In this document: positions 1-13,439 of the stretch, one piece after another | Position numbering within the stretch: position 1 is the stretch's first letter | How the letters are laid out: each line of letters starts with the position of its first letter | Source of the DNA: Paragordius varius | Taxonomy: Eukaryota; Nematomorpha | Length of the DNA: 64,000 nucleotides | Direction: 5' to 3' | NCBI GenBank assembly: GCA_964247055.1 | Contig: OZ176055.1 | Location: 9,238,001 to 9,302,000, forward strand | Program-made: the position numbers and the translations under genes | The notes under the pieces: model-generated | What the model was told of the DNA's origin: nothing | What the model saw: the letters and a program-made list of their open reading frames with translations, nothing else | Database searches by the model: none

Positions 1-162
1 TTGGAGAAATATCCAATTCTTCTTTTCTTCATCCAACTCCAGTTGGAGAAATATCCAATTCTTCATTTATTCATCCAACTCCAGTTGGAGAAATATCCAA
101 TTCTTCTTTTCTTCATCCAACTAGAGTTGGATAAATATCCAATTTCCCATTTATTTCATACG
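1..162. repeat. 42-bp tandem repeat at the left edge
   Basis: Three near-identical 42-bp units start at 1, 43 and 85, each beginning ttggagaaatatccaattct and ending in catccaact plus 3-4 bases. A fourth, diverged partial unit starts at 127. The array is cut by the window edge, so its full length is unknown. The units carry the short inverted words ttggag and ctccaa. No coding sense is visible. Confidence 0.9.
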
Positions 163-3100
163 TTAACAGATATTTGATTATATTTACAGGTATGCGAACT
201 ATCCATTTATCTAACAACATAATCAAATTTTAAGCAACTGAAAAAATGTCCAAATCTGTTTAACAAGTTATCTTTGTCCGATTTTAATGTTAGTTCAATT
301 CCACTTTCTTCTATATCCTCCTTAATAATTAGAGGTAACCAGATCCTCATTATGCATCCGTTCAATTATTTCGATTTAATATTAAGATGTATCGATCATC
401 AATTGTCATTAACTCTTTAAATATTTAACCATGTTTCCATTTTTTATTTTAGAAGCGTTTAAAATTTATTATACTGACTCAAGCCATATTTCGAAAATAT
501 CAATTATAAAAAAATAATTTTTTATAAATAATTTACATAAGATAACACAATTACATAATATTATTAAAAATTATATTGGTTCATAGAAAGCATAACTTTA
601 GAAAGTAAAATCATGTATCATGCAAATGAAATGCATAAACAAGTCATAATTATTAATTAAAGATAAAGCCCATTTATCCGAGTCCATTACAAATTTAGCG
701 ATGGGATTCGAAAAGTAAGCTGTTTAATTTTTAATGATATACATTAATGTATATAGCAGTCGTTATTAAAATTAAAAAATTATTGAATCGATTTAATCAT
801 ATCATAGATTTGCACTTAGATTTGAGCGGTGAAAGTTATTTAATAAAACGTAATGTGTTGCAGAATAGTTCCTGGGTTTATAAACTTCGGTATAAATTTT
901 ACGTTTACGACTTTACCACTTCAAGCTTCACCTACATTAATGGATAATTCTTTATTAACAAAGGTCGATGGAATTGGTGTCTACCTTACAGAATCACCCA
1001 ATCCCTTTTCCTCTGAATCAGAATATTTATTAACTCGAGTATTTATTCAAATCCATTTATAAGATTTCAAATTTCGGATCTTTATACGCCTTTAATTATT
1101 TTTGTTCATGAGTGTTCAAAGTTTTCAACGTTCATTAATGTTTGTTAACTGAAGCTTGTAAATTAAAAGTTTCTTAACAGAAATCCGGATAAGCACCGAT
1201 AGTTTTTACTTTTATATCTGTGTAATCTCCTCTTTAAATGATTGTCCAAAGATTAACAAAGTTTTGTCTTTTATTTCGATATGAGTTAAAGGTCTCCAAA
1301 ATCTACATAATATCTGTTAAACAATTTTAGTTGTTTATAAAGAGAGGTTAAATACTGTAATGATCGTCTTTCAGGCATAAAATATTAAGGACAAAATCTT
1401 CTTAGGATTTGTTTTATCCAGAATGTAACACTATGAAACATAATCTTCAAATGTTATATTTGGATAAAAACTGCGAGGTTACAGTGATTTTAGTTATTAT
1501 TTATTGACTCTACTTTTATAAATATTATATCCGACAATAAATGCTTCACTATTTAAATCATTTATTTGATGAAGTTATATCATTGCTATATTATTGTGAA
1601 TATACTTTGTTTAGACTGAATCATCAGTCAGCACAGTTCGTGTTAAGAATTTCCATGTTAGTCCCCTTATTTCGTTTACAGTGGTTACATATTCAAAGTT
1701 GTTAATATATGGTTGATTTTTAAAGATGAGATACCCATACTTCTATACATTATTAAGAGATGTCAAATTTTTAATAATTTAAAGCTGTAATATTCTTCCG
1801 TGTTGGTTTCCATATTATATAGTTTGAAATTATATGTTTAAATAAAAAATGCATTTATTATTATATATACAAATTTTAATATGCATACATACATAAATAA
1901 GTATAATATATGTGAATATCGTTGCGATTAATTTATTTGTATACATTAAAATTTGGTAATTAAATATTAATATACATAAAAATTTTGTTATATAAAAAAT
2001 ATATTTATATTATAATTAAATTTCTGCAATGTCCCCTAACTAAAATAAATATGAGTAAAAAATCCAAACATTAACTTTCATGTCCAATATTGCAAAATTA
2101 TTTTTGTCTCCACCTCCATTTCTCCGGTTAAATTAATTAAGCCGCAAAATGTGATTCGGCTGTTTATTACAGTAGTATTGCATTTTTACTTATATGGCGT
2201 TTAATTAAATATTGGATTCTGTAAAAGCCCATCATTGGACGTGATAAATTAAAATGACCCAATATAGTAATGTTTAAAAGTTTAAGGTAATCAAACATAC
2301 CCAAGATATCTTGCTAATCAGTTCCAATCTTTTATTAGTCAACTGAACAATAGGATATTTCTAGCTTTCGGTTGAGATCATTCTATAGATTAACAGTATA
2401 TAATTTTGCATAAACCACTTTAAATTCAATTTTTTTTTAAAAGATTTATATTTTAAGTAAAATCAATACTTTATGGTTGTGAAATTAGCTATTGTTTTTA
2501 CAATGATATCATGGCTTATTGTGTCAAAATAAATTAAGTTTTTTTTATAAATAATATGCCTCAGTAATACTAAATTTACAAAAAAATCGGACAAATGTTG
2601 TACTTTTGAATTGCGATTCCTGTATTTCAGTAAGTTCCATTACATGATTGCCTCATATAATTCCTCATATTTATAGCTAGTCATTCGTATTCGCTTGTAA
2701 AATTGCAATAATTAGTACGGGTGAATGATATTAGAATTGATTTTTAGAACAATCCATTCTTAAATACATCATATTATAAGTGAGAAATTGTAATGATTGA
2801 TGAATCTGACTAACACAATTTGATTGTTAAGTATAAATTATGTAAAAACATTAAAAACAAACATATTTTGTAATGGTGTTTTAACTTTATAGGTTAATTT
2901 ATATCCAATTTCCTAAAAGTAATTAAACCTATGGTTTTTTAAAAGGGGTTGTGAATTTGGTATAATTATATGGGGTATAGAACTAGAAGTTATTAAATAA
3001 TTGTCTTTAAAAATAATATCGTATTCCTTTATTATAGGGTTATATACAAAACAACATGATCTATATAGCACATATTAGATGATTTAAAGCAAAATCCATT

Positions 3101-3355
3101 TTATGAATGTTTGGCTCCGAATTCATAATTATAAGACATTTTATTAATTCCAATCACTAAATTAGAAGTATACTAAACATATGTTAGACATTCAATAATA
3201 TTAACCCTATAATGAAAAGTAGGTTGGGTTTAAAAATTGGGACATTTTGGCTCTTTCCAGATACACAAATAATTTAGGAAGGAATATATTTTTTTATTCA
3301 TTCAAAGTTATAAGGCTTGGGTTTAATAAAAGCCTATAGGGTTGGAAATATATTA
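163..3355. other. Intergenic AT-rich stretch, no convincing gene
   Basis: Apart from one possible terminal exon at 864-1062 (listed separately) I see no gene here. The sequence is AT-rich with many stops in all frames, and no family is recognisable. Confidence 0.5.
864..1062 (+). CDS. Possible terminal exon of an unidentified gene
   Basis: An acceptor-like ttgcag at 858-863 is followed by an open frame of about 65 codons ending in TAA. It reads IVPGFINFGINFTFTTLPLQ and continues with a fairly mixed composition for such AT-rich DNA. There is no good ATG at its start, so if real it would be a last exon of a + strand gene whose other exons lie upstream or outside the window. No family is recognised. 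It may equally be a chance open frame. Confidence 0.2.
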
Positions 3356-4020
3356 CAGTGGTACTTACCAAAAAAATTAAAAGGCCAAAAAAATATTTTT
3401 TGTCTCAATGCCATATGATGTATGTATAATGGATAGCCATTGTATCCGTTTAGATTTAGAAGTTGCCTGTAATATTTGCGATCCTGATATGTGTTCTCAT
3501 CAATCTTCAACACTTAAATCATTATTTATTGTTTTTTCCCAGTTAAATGTGGGTCTACCCCTGCGATTGTTACCTTCGGGATGTAGGGATAAAATTTTAT
3601 TTGCCCATTGTTCTGGAGCACGTTTGATGTGTCCGAAATATCTAAGCCTATTTTTTTTATCATAATATATAAAGCTTCGATTTGGTACAGTTGATGTAAA
3701 TTTGATTTTGGCTTATTGGGGTGGAATAATTTTGCATTCCCTTTTCTATGGTTATTAGTCTTTTGTCGATTGAATCTGTCATAGGCCATGTCTTGCTTCC
3801 ATAAAGGAGTATGGGACGTATGCCGGCTTTGTACATCAAACCTTTGTTTTTTGCTGATGTGTTTATTTTTGAGCATTATTTTAAGTTGATGATATTTTAC
3901 CCAAGCCTGTACCGATAATATTTTCATACCTGTTTGAGATTTGCAGATAAAAATGTAATAAAATCGGGCCATAAACGACTTTTAGGGGCCCTTGAAGCCC
4001 TTGGTCTGAGAATTTTATTA
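3356..4020. mobile_element. hAT-like non-autonomous element carrying a LINE scrap
   Basis: It starts with a hAT-type end, cagtggtacttaccaaaa, close to the left end of the neighbouring full hAT element at 4088. About 600 bp later comes an acttttaggggcccttgaag stretch resembling the subterminal right-end sequence of the same family (cf. 6270-6329). Between the ends lies a LINE reverse-transcriptase fragment. This looks like a LINE scrap within, or flanked by, degraded hAT ends. The right border is uncertain. Confidence 0.45.
3440..3972 (-). mobile_element. LINE fragment, C-terminal part of a reverse-transcriptase protein
   Basis: Read on the minus strand, the fragment encodes YKAGIRPILLYGSKTWPMTD and then, in another frame, RLRYFGHIKRAPEQWA and RRGRPTFNWEKT. 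These match the C-terminal end of LINE polymerases: the RPxLLYGSETW motif followed by RLRWFGHV and RRGRPRxxW. The frame changes between these blocks, so it is dead. Only the last part of the element is present and no 3' tail is clear. The subfamily cannot be assigned. Confidence 0.75.
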
Positions 4021-4087
4021 TGTACAAATCGTAATTAAAAATAAAATCTTTTTAATTCAGTAATTTTTATTAGTTAACAATGTAATA

Positions 4088-6329
4088 CAGTGGTACTCAC
4101 CAAAAAAACTTGACGGGCCAAATAAAATATAATTTTTTTTCGAGGGCCAGGAACCTTATAATGGCAAATATATCATACCTATTGACCTATATGCACACAT
4201 TTATACTTTAAATCAGCAAAATGAATATTTGGCGGATCGCATGCAAATCCAGCTAAAAACTCGTTTTGCACCATTTATTTTAAAAAATTAAATTATTTTG
4301 AGAACAACATTTATTTTGATATTAAAAAATAATTTTGAACAAATTTGGTTTCGCCTCATGACAGACCAATCTTAATACGTCGTCCATATGATCATCGATT
4401 AAGCCATTTCTGTTTTTCTTGACATACTTCATTTTTGAATATGTCGTCTTACACGTTTAAGTTGAGGGAAAATAGGATAACTTGACCACATTTTTTTAAA
4501 TTTTCATATTTATTTGGCTCATCTTGCCAAAATTCCACATATCTTTCTTCTCTACGATTCTCCTTGAACATAGCCTCTAAAGTGGAATCATTTTTAAAAT
4601 GTACGAATTCTTCAATGATATGCGTGCACCTGATCAAAACCGAAATGCTCAAGTTGCTTAATATTGGATATATCCATATGCCATGGATATTCAACGAGTT
4701 TTTTGCAATTTTTAATATTTCTTAATTCTTGAAATTTGAACATCTCATTAGACAAAAATTTTATGATTGACTATTATTAAATTAATCTCCGCGATAATTT
4801 CCATATTTTCTCCATGAATTGTTTAAGTGTTGGAAAATATAGGATTGTTTTATCTATAAAATCTTGTTTATTTATTATTAATTCTTCTTCAAAAGTATTT
4901 GATTAGCAAATTAGGACATAATTTTGCTCCCTTGAAACTTGTATTAAAAATACTGTTATAAGTAATGAAGCAAAGGTAGGCTAATTAAACCCACCATTTG
5001 ACTATTAATTTCCACGTCAAACTTTCTGTTATCTTTTATAAATAATAGAATTTCATGTCTTAAAACAATCTATTTAAGATTTTGCCAAAGCATGGCCATG
5101 TCACAGCGGTGTACAAAAGAATATCATTTAACTCACTGTGATTATCTTTCAAAAGGTTTTTGAATTTAATGCGGTTGAATTCTCTACCACGGATGTGATT
5201 AACTATGTCCACAACCGTTTTAATTACTGAATTGAGTGATTCATCTTTTACACGCGAAATCAAGTTTTGCTGCTATTATTCATTGGTAAAATTTCTAATT
5301 ACTCCTCGTTGATTTTGTCGTTGGAATATCTCACGAAGAGCGCTGATTGAGGGGTTGAACTAATATTAGTGCTAGAATCAATAGCAATACCAGAATATTT
5401 GCAGTTTTTCAGAGCTATTGTTAAATATACATTCAGATAAATCTTCAATGCGTCGAGTACATATTGAATCATTCTAATTTGCCTCATGATTTCTTTATAT
5501 AAAATTTATAAAAAGTGCAATCATTTATTAGACAATCTTTAGTTGGGAATCAGTATACGGATTCATATTTTTTTCTAAAATATATAAATTTCATACGATG
5601 CTAATACAGCTTTTTCGGAGAAAGCTATAGACATATATAAATTTTTCTTTCTAGTACCTTAATCTTTTTATATTTTTCGTTTCTTTCCTCATGATTTTCT
5701 GGTAATTTATGAAAATGATGGATTGTAAAATGTCTTTCAATATTATATTTAGACAGGTAAAACGCAAATAATTTGTCATCCCATTAAAGGAACGATTTTC
5801 ATCGGATAATTTACCTTTTTTAGCATTAGATGTCATCCTTTGAAGTTTAAATATTATGTAATTTTTTTAAAAAAATAGGAGTATAATTTGAATTATGCTA
5901 AAAAACAGGTCGAAATTTGATGATGTTAATTTAAAAAATATTTTATGAAAATGAGTAATAAAAAATGATGCAGGATAGCAATGAAAAGAATACGTATAAG
6001 GTGGAAGGCTTGCTTAAATACAAAAAAGGAGGGCAATAAAAATTTCAAAATAGAAAAAAAATAGAATACAGAAACAGAAACAACGTAGGCTTAAATTTTG
6101 AAATCATTTTAATGTAGAAAAATTTTTCTACCTTTCAAATTAAGTAAAAAATAAATATTACCAAACTAAAATCTAAAGAAAACAAATTGATATTAAAATA
6201 AGCAAAAATTCATTTATGTTTATTTTAAAAATTCATCAATAAAAAAAATAATTTAAGTATCAATATGGTCATAGGGCAATTTTAAAGCACTATTAGGGCC
6301 GCACGCGGTCCGCGGTTTGAGTATCACTG
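4088..6329 (-). mobile_element. hAT DNA transposon with 8-bp target duplication
   Basis: The ends are imperfect inverted repeats: left cagtggtactcaccaaaaaa; right, read inward from 6329, cagtgatactcaaaccgcgg. An exact 8-bp duplication, atgtaata, flanks it at 4080-4087 and 6330-6337, as expected for hAT insertion. The 2242-bp element carries a broken transposase on the minus strand. Short related elements at 44124, 50669 and 3356 share its terminal words (gtggtactcacc, gggccaaat, aaagcacttttagg), so it may represent the autonomous ancestor of that set. Confidence 0.85.
4449..5836 (-). pseudogene. hAT transposase remnant (GTF2IRD2/ZBED-like type)
   Basis: Four separated minus-strand blocks match one transposase in order. 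5836-5651 is the N-terminal block with KGKLSDENRSFN, cf. the family's KRKVDxENRxF. 5487-5299 has KNCKYSGIAIDSSTNISSTP, cf. the xxFSIALDESTDVSDTAQL catalytic region. 5263-5060 has NDILLYTAVTWPCFGKILNR, cf. DLLLYTEVRWLSRGKVLKR. 4694-4449 is the C-terminal part. Stops and frame changes separate the blocks, so no functional enzyme is made. It is a plain DNA-transposon gene inside the 4088-6329 element. Confidence 0.8.
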
Positions 6330-6601
6330 ATGTAATATATACTAATTAAATAAACTTTTAAGTATAGATTGCTTACAATGAATTTTATACTTATCCATTG
6401 ATTGACCATCAATTTCGAAAAAGCTTTGTAAGAATTTATGTTAAAACGGGTAATAACTATATAAAACAGCACCTTAGTGAAAACTTACATGCTTAGTGAT
6501 TGATATATCAATGTAATAATAATGCCAATATATAAAATTTATTAAATAATGACATGAGGAGGAACTGTGTAAGGTATACATAATTTTTCATAATCAATAA
6601 T

Positions 6602-7230
<629 letters not shown>

Positions 7231-7317
7231 AGGAAGTTATGTGTAAATTGTGAACAAATGTTTTAATGTTTGTTCACTCACAGTAGCTAATCCAAGTAAA
7301 TGGTTATCGTATATTTA

Positions 7318-7890
7318 ACACTTGGATAAAACACATTCATTTTAGTCCTTCGGTTCAAATTAAGGTACTTAAATACCCCAGGCATGTTGAAAACTAAATA
7401 CTTTTAAAAATATGGAAAGAATCGAAACCATGGCAAAATTTTGCACCTATATAACATCAATAAACCGAAGTATATAAAAAAATTATTTAAAAATACTTGA
7501 TATTCCTTATTTTAAACTATAACCGAAAGGAAAAAATTTAGTCAACATGACATGTTTGCAATGGTAAAATTAAAAAATAATACAAAATAAATCGCTTTTT
7601 CTATTTCCATCAATGTTAGATCTAATTTAAATAAAAAATTTGCTTTATTTCTACCCTTAAAATTTTATAAAGACGATATTTTGCAATAATTTTGTAAAAA
7701 AATGGTTGGGAAGTAGTTCGACATGGAACTTCTAAACAAAATTTCATTTAGATATTTTAGCAAATTTATATAATTTTTATTAGGATAGAGGCATAAATAT
7801 AAATTAGGACCGTTTCCTTCAGTAGTTTTTTAAAAATCCTAAATCAAATTTAGTCTGAGGTATATACCCCAAATTGAATCGTATTAAAAG
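7318..7890. repeat. Inverted-repeat element, family 2
   Basis: The left end is acacttggataaaacacatt followed by a cattttagtcctt word and a tacttaaatacccc block. The right end carries tctgaggtatataccccaaa, the inverted form of the left terminal block. The interior shares gaccgtttccttcagtagtt and caacatgacatg with the other copies. It has no coding capacity, so it is probably a non-autonomous DNA element. Confidence 0.6.
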
Positions 7891-8062
7891 AGAATGCAAA
7901 TATGAAAATAATATTTAATATATTATAAATATTCTAACCCTTATCATATTTTGTAGGCGACATTTTTGGATGATATTCTTTCTCATGACTTAATCCTATA
8001 TATACTATTGTTTAAAAAGGTGTTTTAGTTGAAATTTAATTAACAAACGTTGTTCTCCTGTA

Positions 8063-8512
8063 TTAACACTTGGATACAACAAACGTTCTTTTCTTCGATT
8101 CAAATTGTGGCCGTTGAAACCCCCAGGCTTGTTAAAATTAAATACTTCAAATAATATGTAAGTAATTGAAAATTTATAAAAAGTTTGCACTTATATAACA
8201 TTAGTCAACATGACATGTGAGGATAAGTTAAATTTAAAAATAATACAATATTAACAACTTTTCTGTTTCTCTCACTTCAGATGTGTAAATAAAAAATTAG
8301 CTTTAATTTTAGCTTTAAAATTAAAATACACAATATTTTACAAGAAAATAAAAATGGCATCCAAGTAGTTAGAATTCATTTAGATATTTTGGCTTATTTA
8401 TGTAATTTTTTTAGGATACAGGCATATATTTAAATAGGGATTGTTTCTTTCAGCAGTTTTTATCATTCAAATTGAATATAGTCTGCGGTATTTAGATACC
8501 CCAATTATCCAA
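8063..8512. repeat. Inverted-repeat element, family 2
   Basis: A second copy of the 7318 family in the same orientation. It starts at acacttggatacaacaaacg, has an internal caacatgacatg, and ends with gcggtatttagataccccaa. It is shorter and diverged. Confidence 0.6.
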
Positions 8513-8620
8513 ATGTTAATATATATTCATTTTAAATTAACAATATATTTTGGTTTAAACCTTTAGTTCTTCCGAAAATTTTAACATGATGTGTGCTAGT
8601 TTTGCGACTTTTCTATATAT

Positions 8621-8650
<30 letters not shown>

Positions 8651-8652
<2 letters not shown>

Positions 8653-8874
8653 CAGTCATGTATCCTTTATTTATCAAAAATTTATTTTCTTTCGTTAAAT
8701 GGGTATAAATATTTGTTAAAGAATGGAAAAAAGAGAGCTCGGTGGTATTAACAATATCATATTCATTATAAAAGTATAAGAATTACCATAGAGCTCTTGT
8801 TTTTTCATTCTTTACCAAAATATACACATTTAACGAAAAAAAATTTTTGCTAAAATAAAGGATACATGACTGTA
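8651..8874. mobile_element. Short hairpin MITE
   Basis: The two halves are near-perfect inverted copies across the whole length: tacagtcatgtatcctttat at the left against the same word inverted at the right. The ends abut TA-rich flanks. At 224 bp with no coding room it is a foldback MITE, possibly Tc1/mariner-like judging from the TA flanks. Transcribed, it would form a single long hairpin. Confidence 0.75.
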
Positions 8875-9249
8875 TATATATTATCTATGGAGAAATTACC
8901 GCAAAAGTTTAAATAACTTTCCTGAAACTCGTAAATAATATCCAAAAGACTTTTGATAAAAGAAGGATTGTAAATATCAAAATAGATACTATTTTTTCAA
9001 CAATACATTGCTATAATTAATATACAGTATGTAAAAACAATCATTATAATAATATATTTCTGCATGGAAGAAGTTTTGGATACTGCGAGTAAAAAAAATT
9101 TTGAGATGATAAAAATGCAATGAACGAATTCGATATTAACCCTTAGCAATATTGACCCTTACAAGTGATTATGCTCAAATTTTATCCAAAATGGCTGAAA
9201 TTTATATGCAGGATGTGTGTTTTTGGTTTGGAATAATTATTGGTTATCT

Positions 9250-10083
9250 GAATATATGATCGGAACCATTTTTACTCGATTGGGGTATCAAAATGCGCCA
9301 GAATAGAGAAACGGTCCCAATTTAAATTTATGCTTCCATCCTAATAAATATTATATAAATATGCCGAAATATCTAAATAAAAATTAGTTTTAAAAAAAAA
9401 TTCATCGACGCCATTTTTATTTTACAATATTTTATGCAAAATATCGTGTTTATTTAATTTAAAGCTAAAATAAAAGTTTATTTTTTTAACTCACATCTAA
9501 CATTGATGGAAACAGAAAGAGTAATTAATTTTATATAATTTTTAAATTGAATTAACGCACACATGTCATGTTGACTAAATTTTTACCATTTTTTATCTTA
9601 ACACTACGATACAACACATTCATTTTAGTCCTTTGATTTAAATTGGGGTAGTTAAATACCCCAGGCCTGTTTAAAACTAAATTCTAATATGGAAGGAATC
9701 GAAACCATGGCAAAATCTTCCACTCATAACATAAATAAACCGAAAAATATTTTATTCAAAAATACATGATATTACTTATTTTAAGCTAAAACCGAAAGGT
9801 AAAAATTTAGTCAACGTGACATACGTGCAATGGTAAAATTGAAAAATATACAAAATAAAAAATTAGCTTTAATTTTACTCTTAAAATTCAATGAAGACGA
9901 AATTTTGCAAAGATTTTGTAAAATAAAAATGGCGTCGAAGTTGTTTGTCATGGAACTTTATTTCAAAACAAAATTTTATTAGAAGCATAAATTTAAAATG
10001 GGACCGTTTCCTTCAGTAGTTTTTAAAAAATCCTAACTTAAATTTAGTCTGGGGTATTTAGATACCCCAATTTGAATCGATAA
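9250..10083. repeat. Head-to-head pair of family-2 copies
   Basis: An inverted partial copy (about 9250-9590, with cggtcccaatttaaatttat and catgtcatgttgactaaat) is followed by a direct copy. The direct copy starts near 9600 (acacattcattttagtcctt) and ends at about 10083 (ctggggtatttagatacccc). Together they form a long imperfect palindrome. Confidence 0.55.
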
Positions 10084-10272
10084 TATCAAATATTTTTAAA
10101 TGGATTTTTTTAAATTTCGGTTGATTAATGTTATATAAGTGCAAACTTTTGCCATGGTATCGATTCATTCCATATTTTTGAAATATTTAATTTGAAACTA
10201 GCCAGTATTCTAATTACCCCAATTTGAATCAAAGGACTGAAATGAACGTGTTGTATCGAAGTGTTAAGAGCA
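10084..10272. repeat. Inverted partial copy of family 2
   Basis: This stretch reads as the reverse of the family-2 left arm: gcaaacttttgccatggtat, then taattaccccaatttgaatc, then the terminal gaacgtgttgtatcgaagtg. It lies directly against the preceding copy. Confidence 0.55.
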
Positions 10273-10284
10273 GGTTTTATTTTG

Positions 10285-11072
10285 CAAAGAACGATTCTGG
10301 AACCAAAAAAATGAGAAAACCTGAAAAGTTTTAAAATATAAGAGCCTTTTTAGAATAGATTTCACTTTTTAATTACCATGTTTTACAACCGAAAAAATAT
10401 GAATAATCGGATCTAGTTAAAATTTTAAGAACCGTGAGCAACCCGTTCCAAATTTAGGCTCAGGTTATCCATGAACAAAAACACAATATTTTTAAGCATA
10501 AATTTGATGACAAAATAATACTTTATTCAAAATTCTGAGGTGAAAATCAGCATTTTGGAATTATAGAAAAGGCCGTTGTTATGATATTCTGAAGCGTTTT
10601 TAAACCTCATCATGACTCAAATAGTATAAAAGAGGCCCAACAAAATTTTGCAAAAAAAATTTGTGAAAAGGGTATGCATTTTCAAAAAATATTTTTAGTT
10701 GATATGAAAATTTAGCATATATGTTAAATTTTTATCACGCAATTCCGGCATTTTTACGTCTAATTTTAGAATAAGTACATTTTAGAAGAGCAAAAAAATT
10801 TGGGATTTTTGGAGCCCATATCTAAAAATTAAATTTTTTGAAAATATTGATTTGCGCTTTATATGTAGTTTATGATATATTTTATTGATATTTTTCGGAA
10901 CGAAGCCAATAACTTTTACTATAAAATTTTATTAAAAAATGTGCGCAAATTTTGCCATTTTCTGATATGGAGAACTTACCACAAAAGTGTAATTAACTTT
11001 CTTAAATGACAAAGCACCATGATATTCCTGATAATTTTTCATCAGGTTATTTTTTTTGGACACTGTATATAT
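10285..11072. repeat. Partial foldback element, family 3
   Basis: It shares with the copies at 28791 and 38191 the words gaagcgtttttaaacc, gccattttctgatatggag and taccacaaaagtgtaatta, and the terminal gttattttttttggacactg. The left end is missing or degraded. No protein is encoded. Confidence 0.55.
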
Positions 11073-11189
11073 AAGCACATGCTTTCAATAAACACATAAA
11101 TATAAAAAAATATCCATATACAAAATTGTTATCAGATCTTTTGTCAAGGAATCATGACCCATAACAAAAATTAAATAAAGCTTATAAAT

Positions 11190-11380
11190 ATTTGGATACA
11201 ACACATTCATTTCGGTCCTTCGATTCGAATTGGGTCATTAAATACCATAGGCCCGTTAAAAATTAGATACTTCATATAAATATGGAGGGAATTACCATGG
11301 CAAAGCAAAAGTTTGCACTTATATAACATTAATGAACCGAAATAAAATTCATTTAAAAATACTTGATATTACTTGATAGA
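11190..11380. repeat. Left-arm fragment of family 2
   Basis: It has the left terminal words ttggatacaacacattcatt and cggtccttcgattcgaattg, then accatggcaaagcaaaagtt and a short AT-rich run. It lacks the right end. Confidence 0.5.
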
Positions 11381-12104
11381 ATAAACAAGAGAGAAACGCA
11401 TATTACTAATAAAATAATACAGACTAAGTGCGATTTATTTTGAAAAAATAAAATTAATTTTCGAGTGATATATGGTTCACTCTTTCTCAAATAGTATGAA
11501 ATGGTAAATTTCTGTTGCTTATATAGGTGCGGGGAAAGTTAATTGATGAAAAAACCATTAATAATAAGATTACATTGGAAAAAATCAATTACCCTTACAA
11601 TAACTTTGTTAAATTGTGTAAAAAAATACGTAATAATTTATAGGCCTAGGAATTATGATAATGCGTAGTCCCTGATTGACGACAACAATTAGCCATCTTC
11701 TCTGTTTAGACTAGCTTTGCGTTTCTTAATTTCGATTGCTTCACATTGTGTCGCTTGATTGGGTTTTCGATGTTGGATTACTTCTGTTTTTATTATTTGG
11801 TGATTTTCTGCTTATATATGTTCTGATAGACCAGACAGTGCTTTATTAATGCGAAGGTATGAGTTGCGTTCATTGAGTCTTGTGTTACTTGGGCTTTATA
11901 ATAACGGTTTCTTTCTGGTTTTTCTTTCTTTTAATTAAGGGTTTTTTTCTGTTTTTTTTCTATATAATTATTATCGTCCATGATTATTCATTATCAATTT
12001 AATTTTTACGGTGGAGTAAATAAAAAGTTTCCCAATCCCCTGATAATGCCTATGAAAAATTTACAATAGTTATATTTTATTTTTACGTTATTTTACGACG
12101 ATAA

Positions 12105-13370
12105 CTCAAGCCATGTAAGACCCGATTCTGACGAAACGACTGCCCATTGTGGGACATTGACACCCTGGGAGGCAATGTTGGAGCCACTGTGTTTCGAGCA
12201 GAGCTGGTTACCAATCTCCGACATCTCTTTTGGTCGGAATTGAGACTTAGCCTAGAACAAGGTCAACGGCCACTTATCCCGGATTAGCGTCTTGGTTAAA
12301 GGTACATCTGAAGCATAGTCGCACGAAGGGGTAACGCTAACGCTTGTAATGTCAAAAATCCCTAAAATTGGTCTACCTTAAAAGCCACACCATTTAGAAG
12401 CCCCTTCTATACCAAAGATAAGAGCAAATTAACTTTACATTTGACTCGACTTAGACCTTTGACATTACTTTGTGGAACTTACCTCACACGGCGAAATTAA
12501 CATTTCTTTTAATATATATACCATTTACAATTCAAATTCACTAATATTTGTTTTCGGGCTAATATAACTCATCATTAATAATTAATATATTCTTATGGCA
12601 TAGTTTTATATTTTTTCGGTATATATATTTTAAACATATTTTCATTTTTTAAAAATATAAAAAATATAGGTAATTTTTAATCTTGAAATAATTTATTTTA
12701 GGGTGATTTTTAGTTGTTTAAGGGGTTGAATTTGAACTGAAAATGGTATATATAACTAAATAACCATACTAACTTAAAACACACCTAACATTAAGGCATT
12801 TTTTATGTATGTAGATACTAACGTCAATCCCAACCTCCAATGTGTCTAAGCTCAATGCGTTACGGGTGTGTAGGGTATGCTTTGACGGCAGGGTGCTGAG
12901 GATCTTCGACGTTACACCCTTTACTTGTTTACTGGATTCTTACAGTTTATCTAATATATATTTGGTCACAGGAACACGTGGCTTGATATATTCCTGGTAA
13001 TTGCTCACGTGAGATTGGATCTTTGTATTAATGTGATAGATAAATTTAGACATTGGTTCGTTAACTTTTTTGCATATTTATTTTATTCAAAATTTTCCCA
13101 ATTTTTCTGGTAACATTGTTAATAAAAGGCAAGCAAGCTGTGGAGATAAAGTCATTGTTATTATTATTTTAGTTTGGAGGTTTGAAGTGTATTCGATCAA
13201 AAAGTTTGGAAGTGTAACCATTTGGATTGCAAGATTGTTTCAGAAATTGTAGCTCAGTTTTGACTAATGTGAGAATTCGGATTACACATTGTTTTTGTGC
13301 AGGGTGGTAGGAGAACCCGTTGAAATACAAGTTGGTGCGTGTTAGTTTGCGGTAGACCATGTGATATACT
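12105..13370. other. Unidentified higher-GC element split by a MITE
   Basis: 12105-12490 and 12815-12925 are clearly less AT-rich than their surroundings (e.g. ggacattgacaccctgggag, gttacgggtgtgtagggtat). A family-1 MITE at 12518-12752 sits between them, so the unit was probably interrupted by it. On the minus strand about 60 codons are open over 12260-12110, with no recognisable motif. It could be a structured RNA, a scrap of a mobile element or an old gene fragment; I cannot choose. Confidence 0.35.
12518..12752. mobile_element. MITE, family 1
   Basis: Left end ataccatttacaattcaaat and right end ttgaactgaaaatggtatat are inverted repeats. This is the same family as the copies at 18139, 43245, 51207, 55383, 56636, 57889 and 61353. 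No coding capacity. Confidence 0.75.
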
Positions 13371-13439
13371 TATTTAACAAATGAACTATATCGCCCGAAA
13401 AATAATAATTTTAATTTTTATTAAATAAATCGTATTTAG

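Noticed and set aside
1-162. A CRISPR-like array at the left edge
   Set aside because: The units are contiguous 42-bp tandem repeats without unique spacers, in eukaryotic sequence.
3408-3665. Plus-strand open frame of 85 codons
   Set aside because: It is the antisense of a recognisable LINE polymerase fragment.
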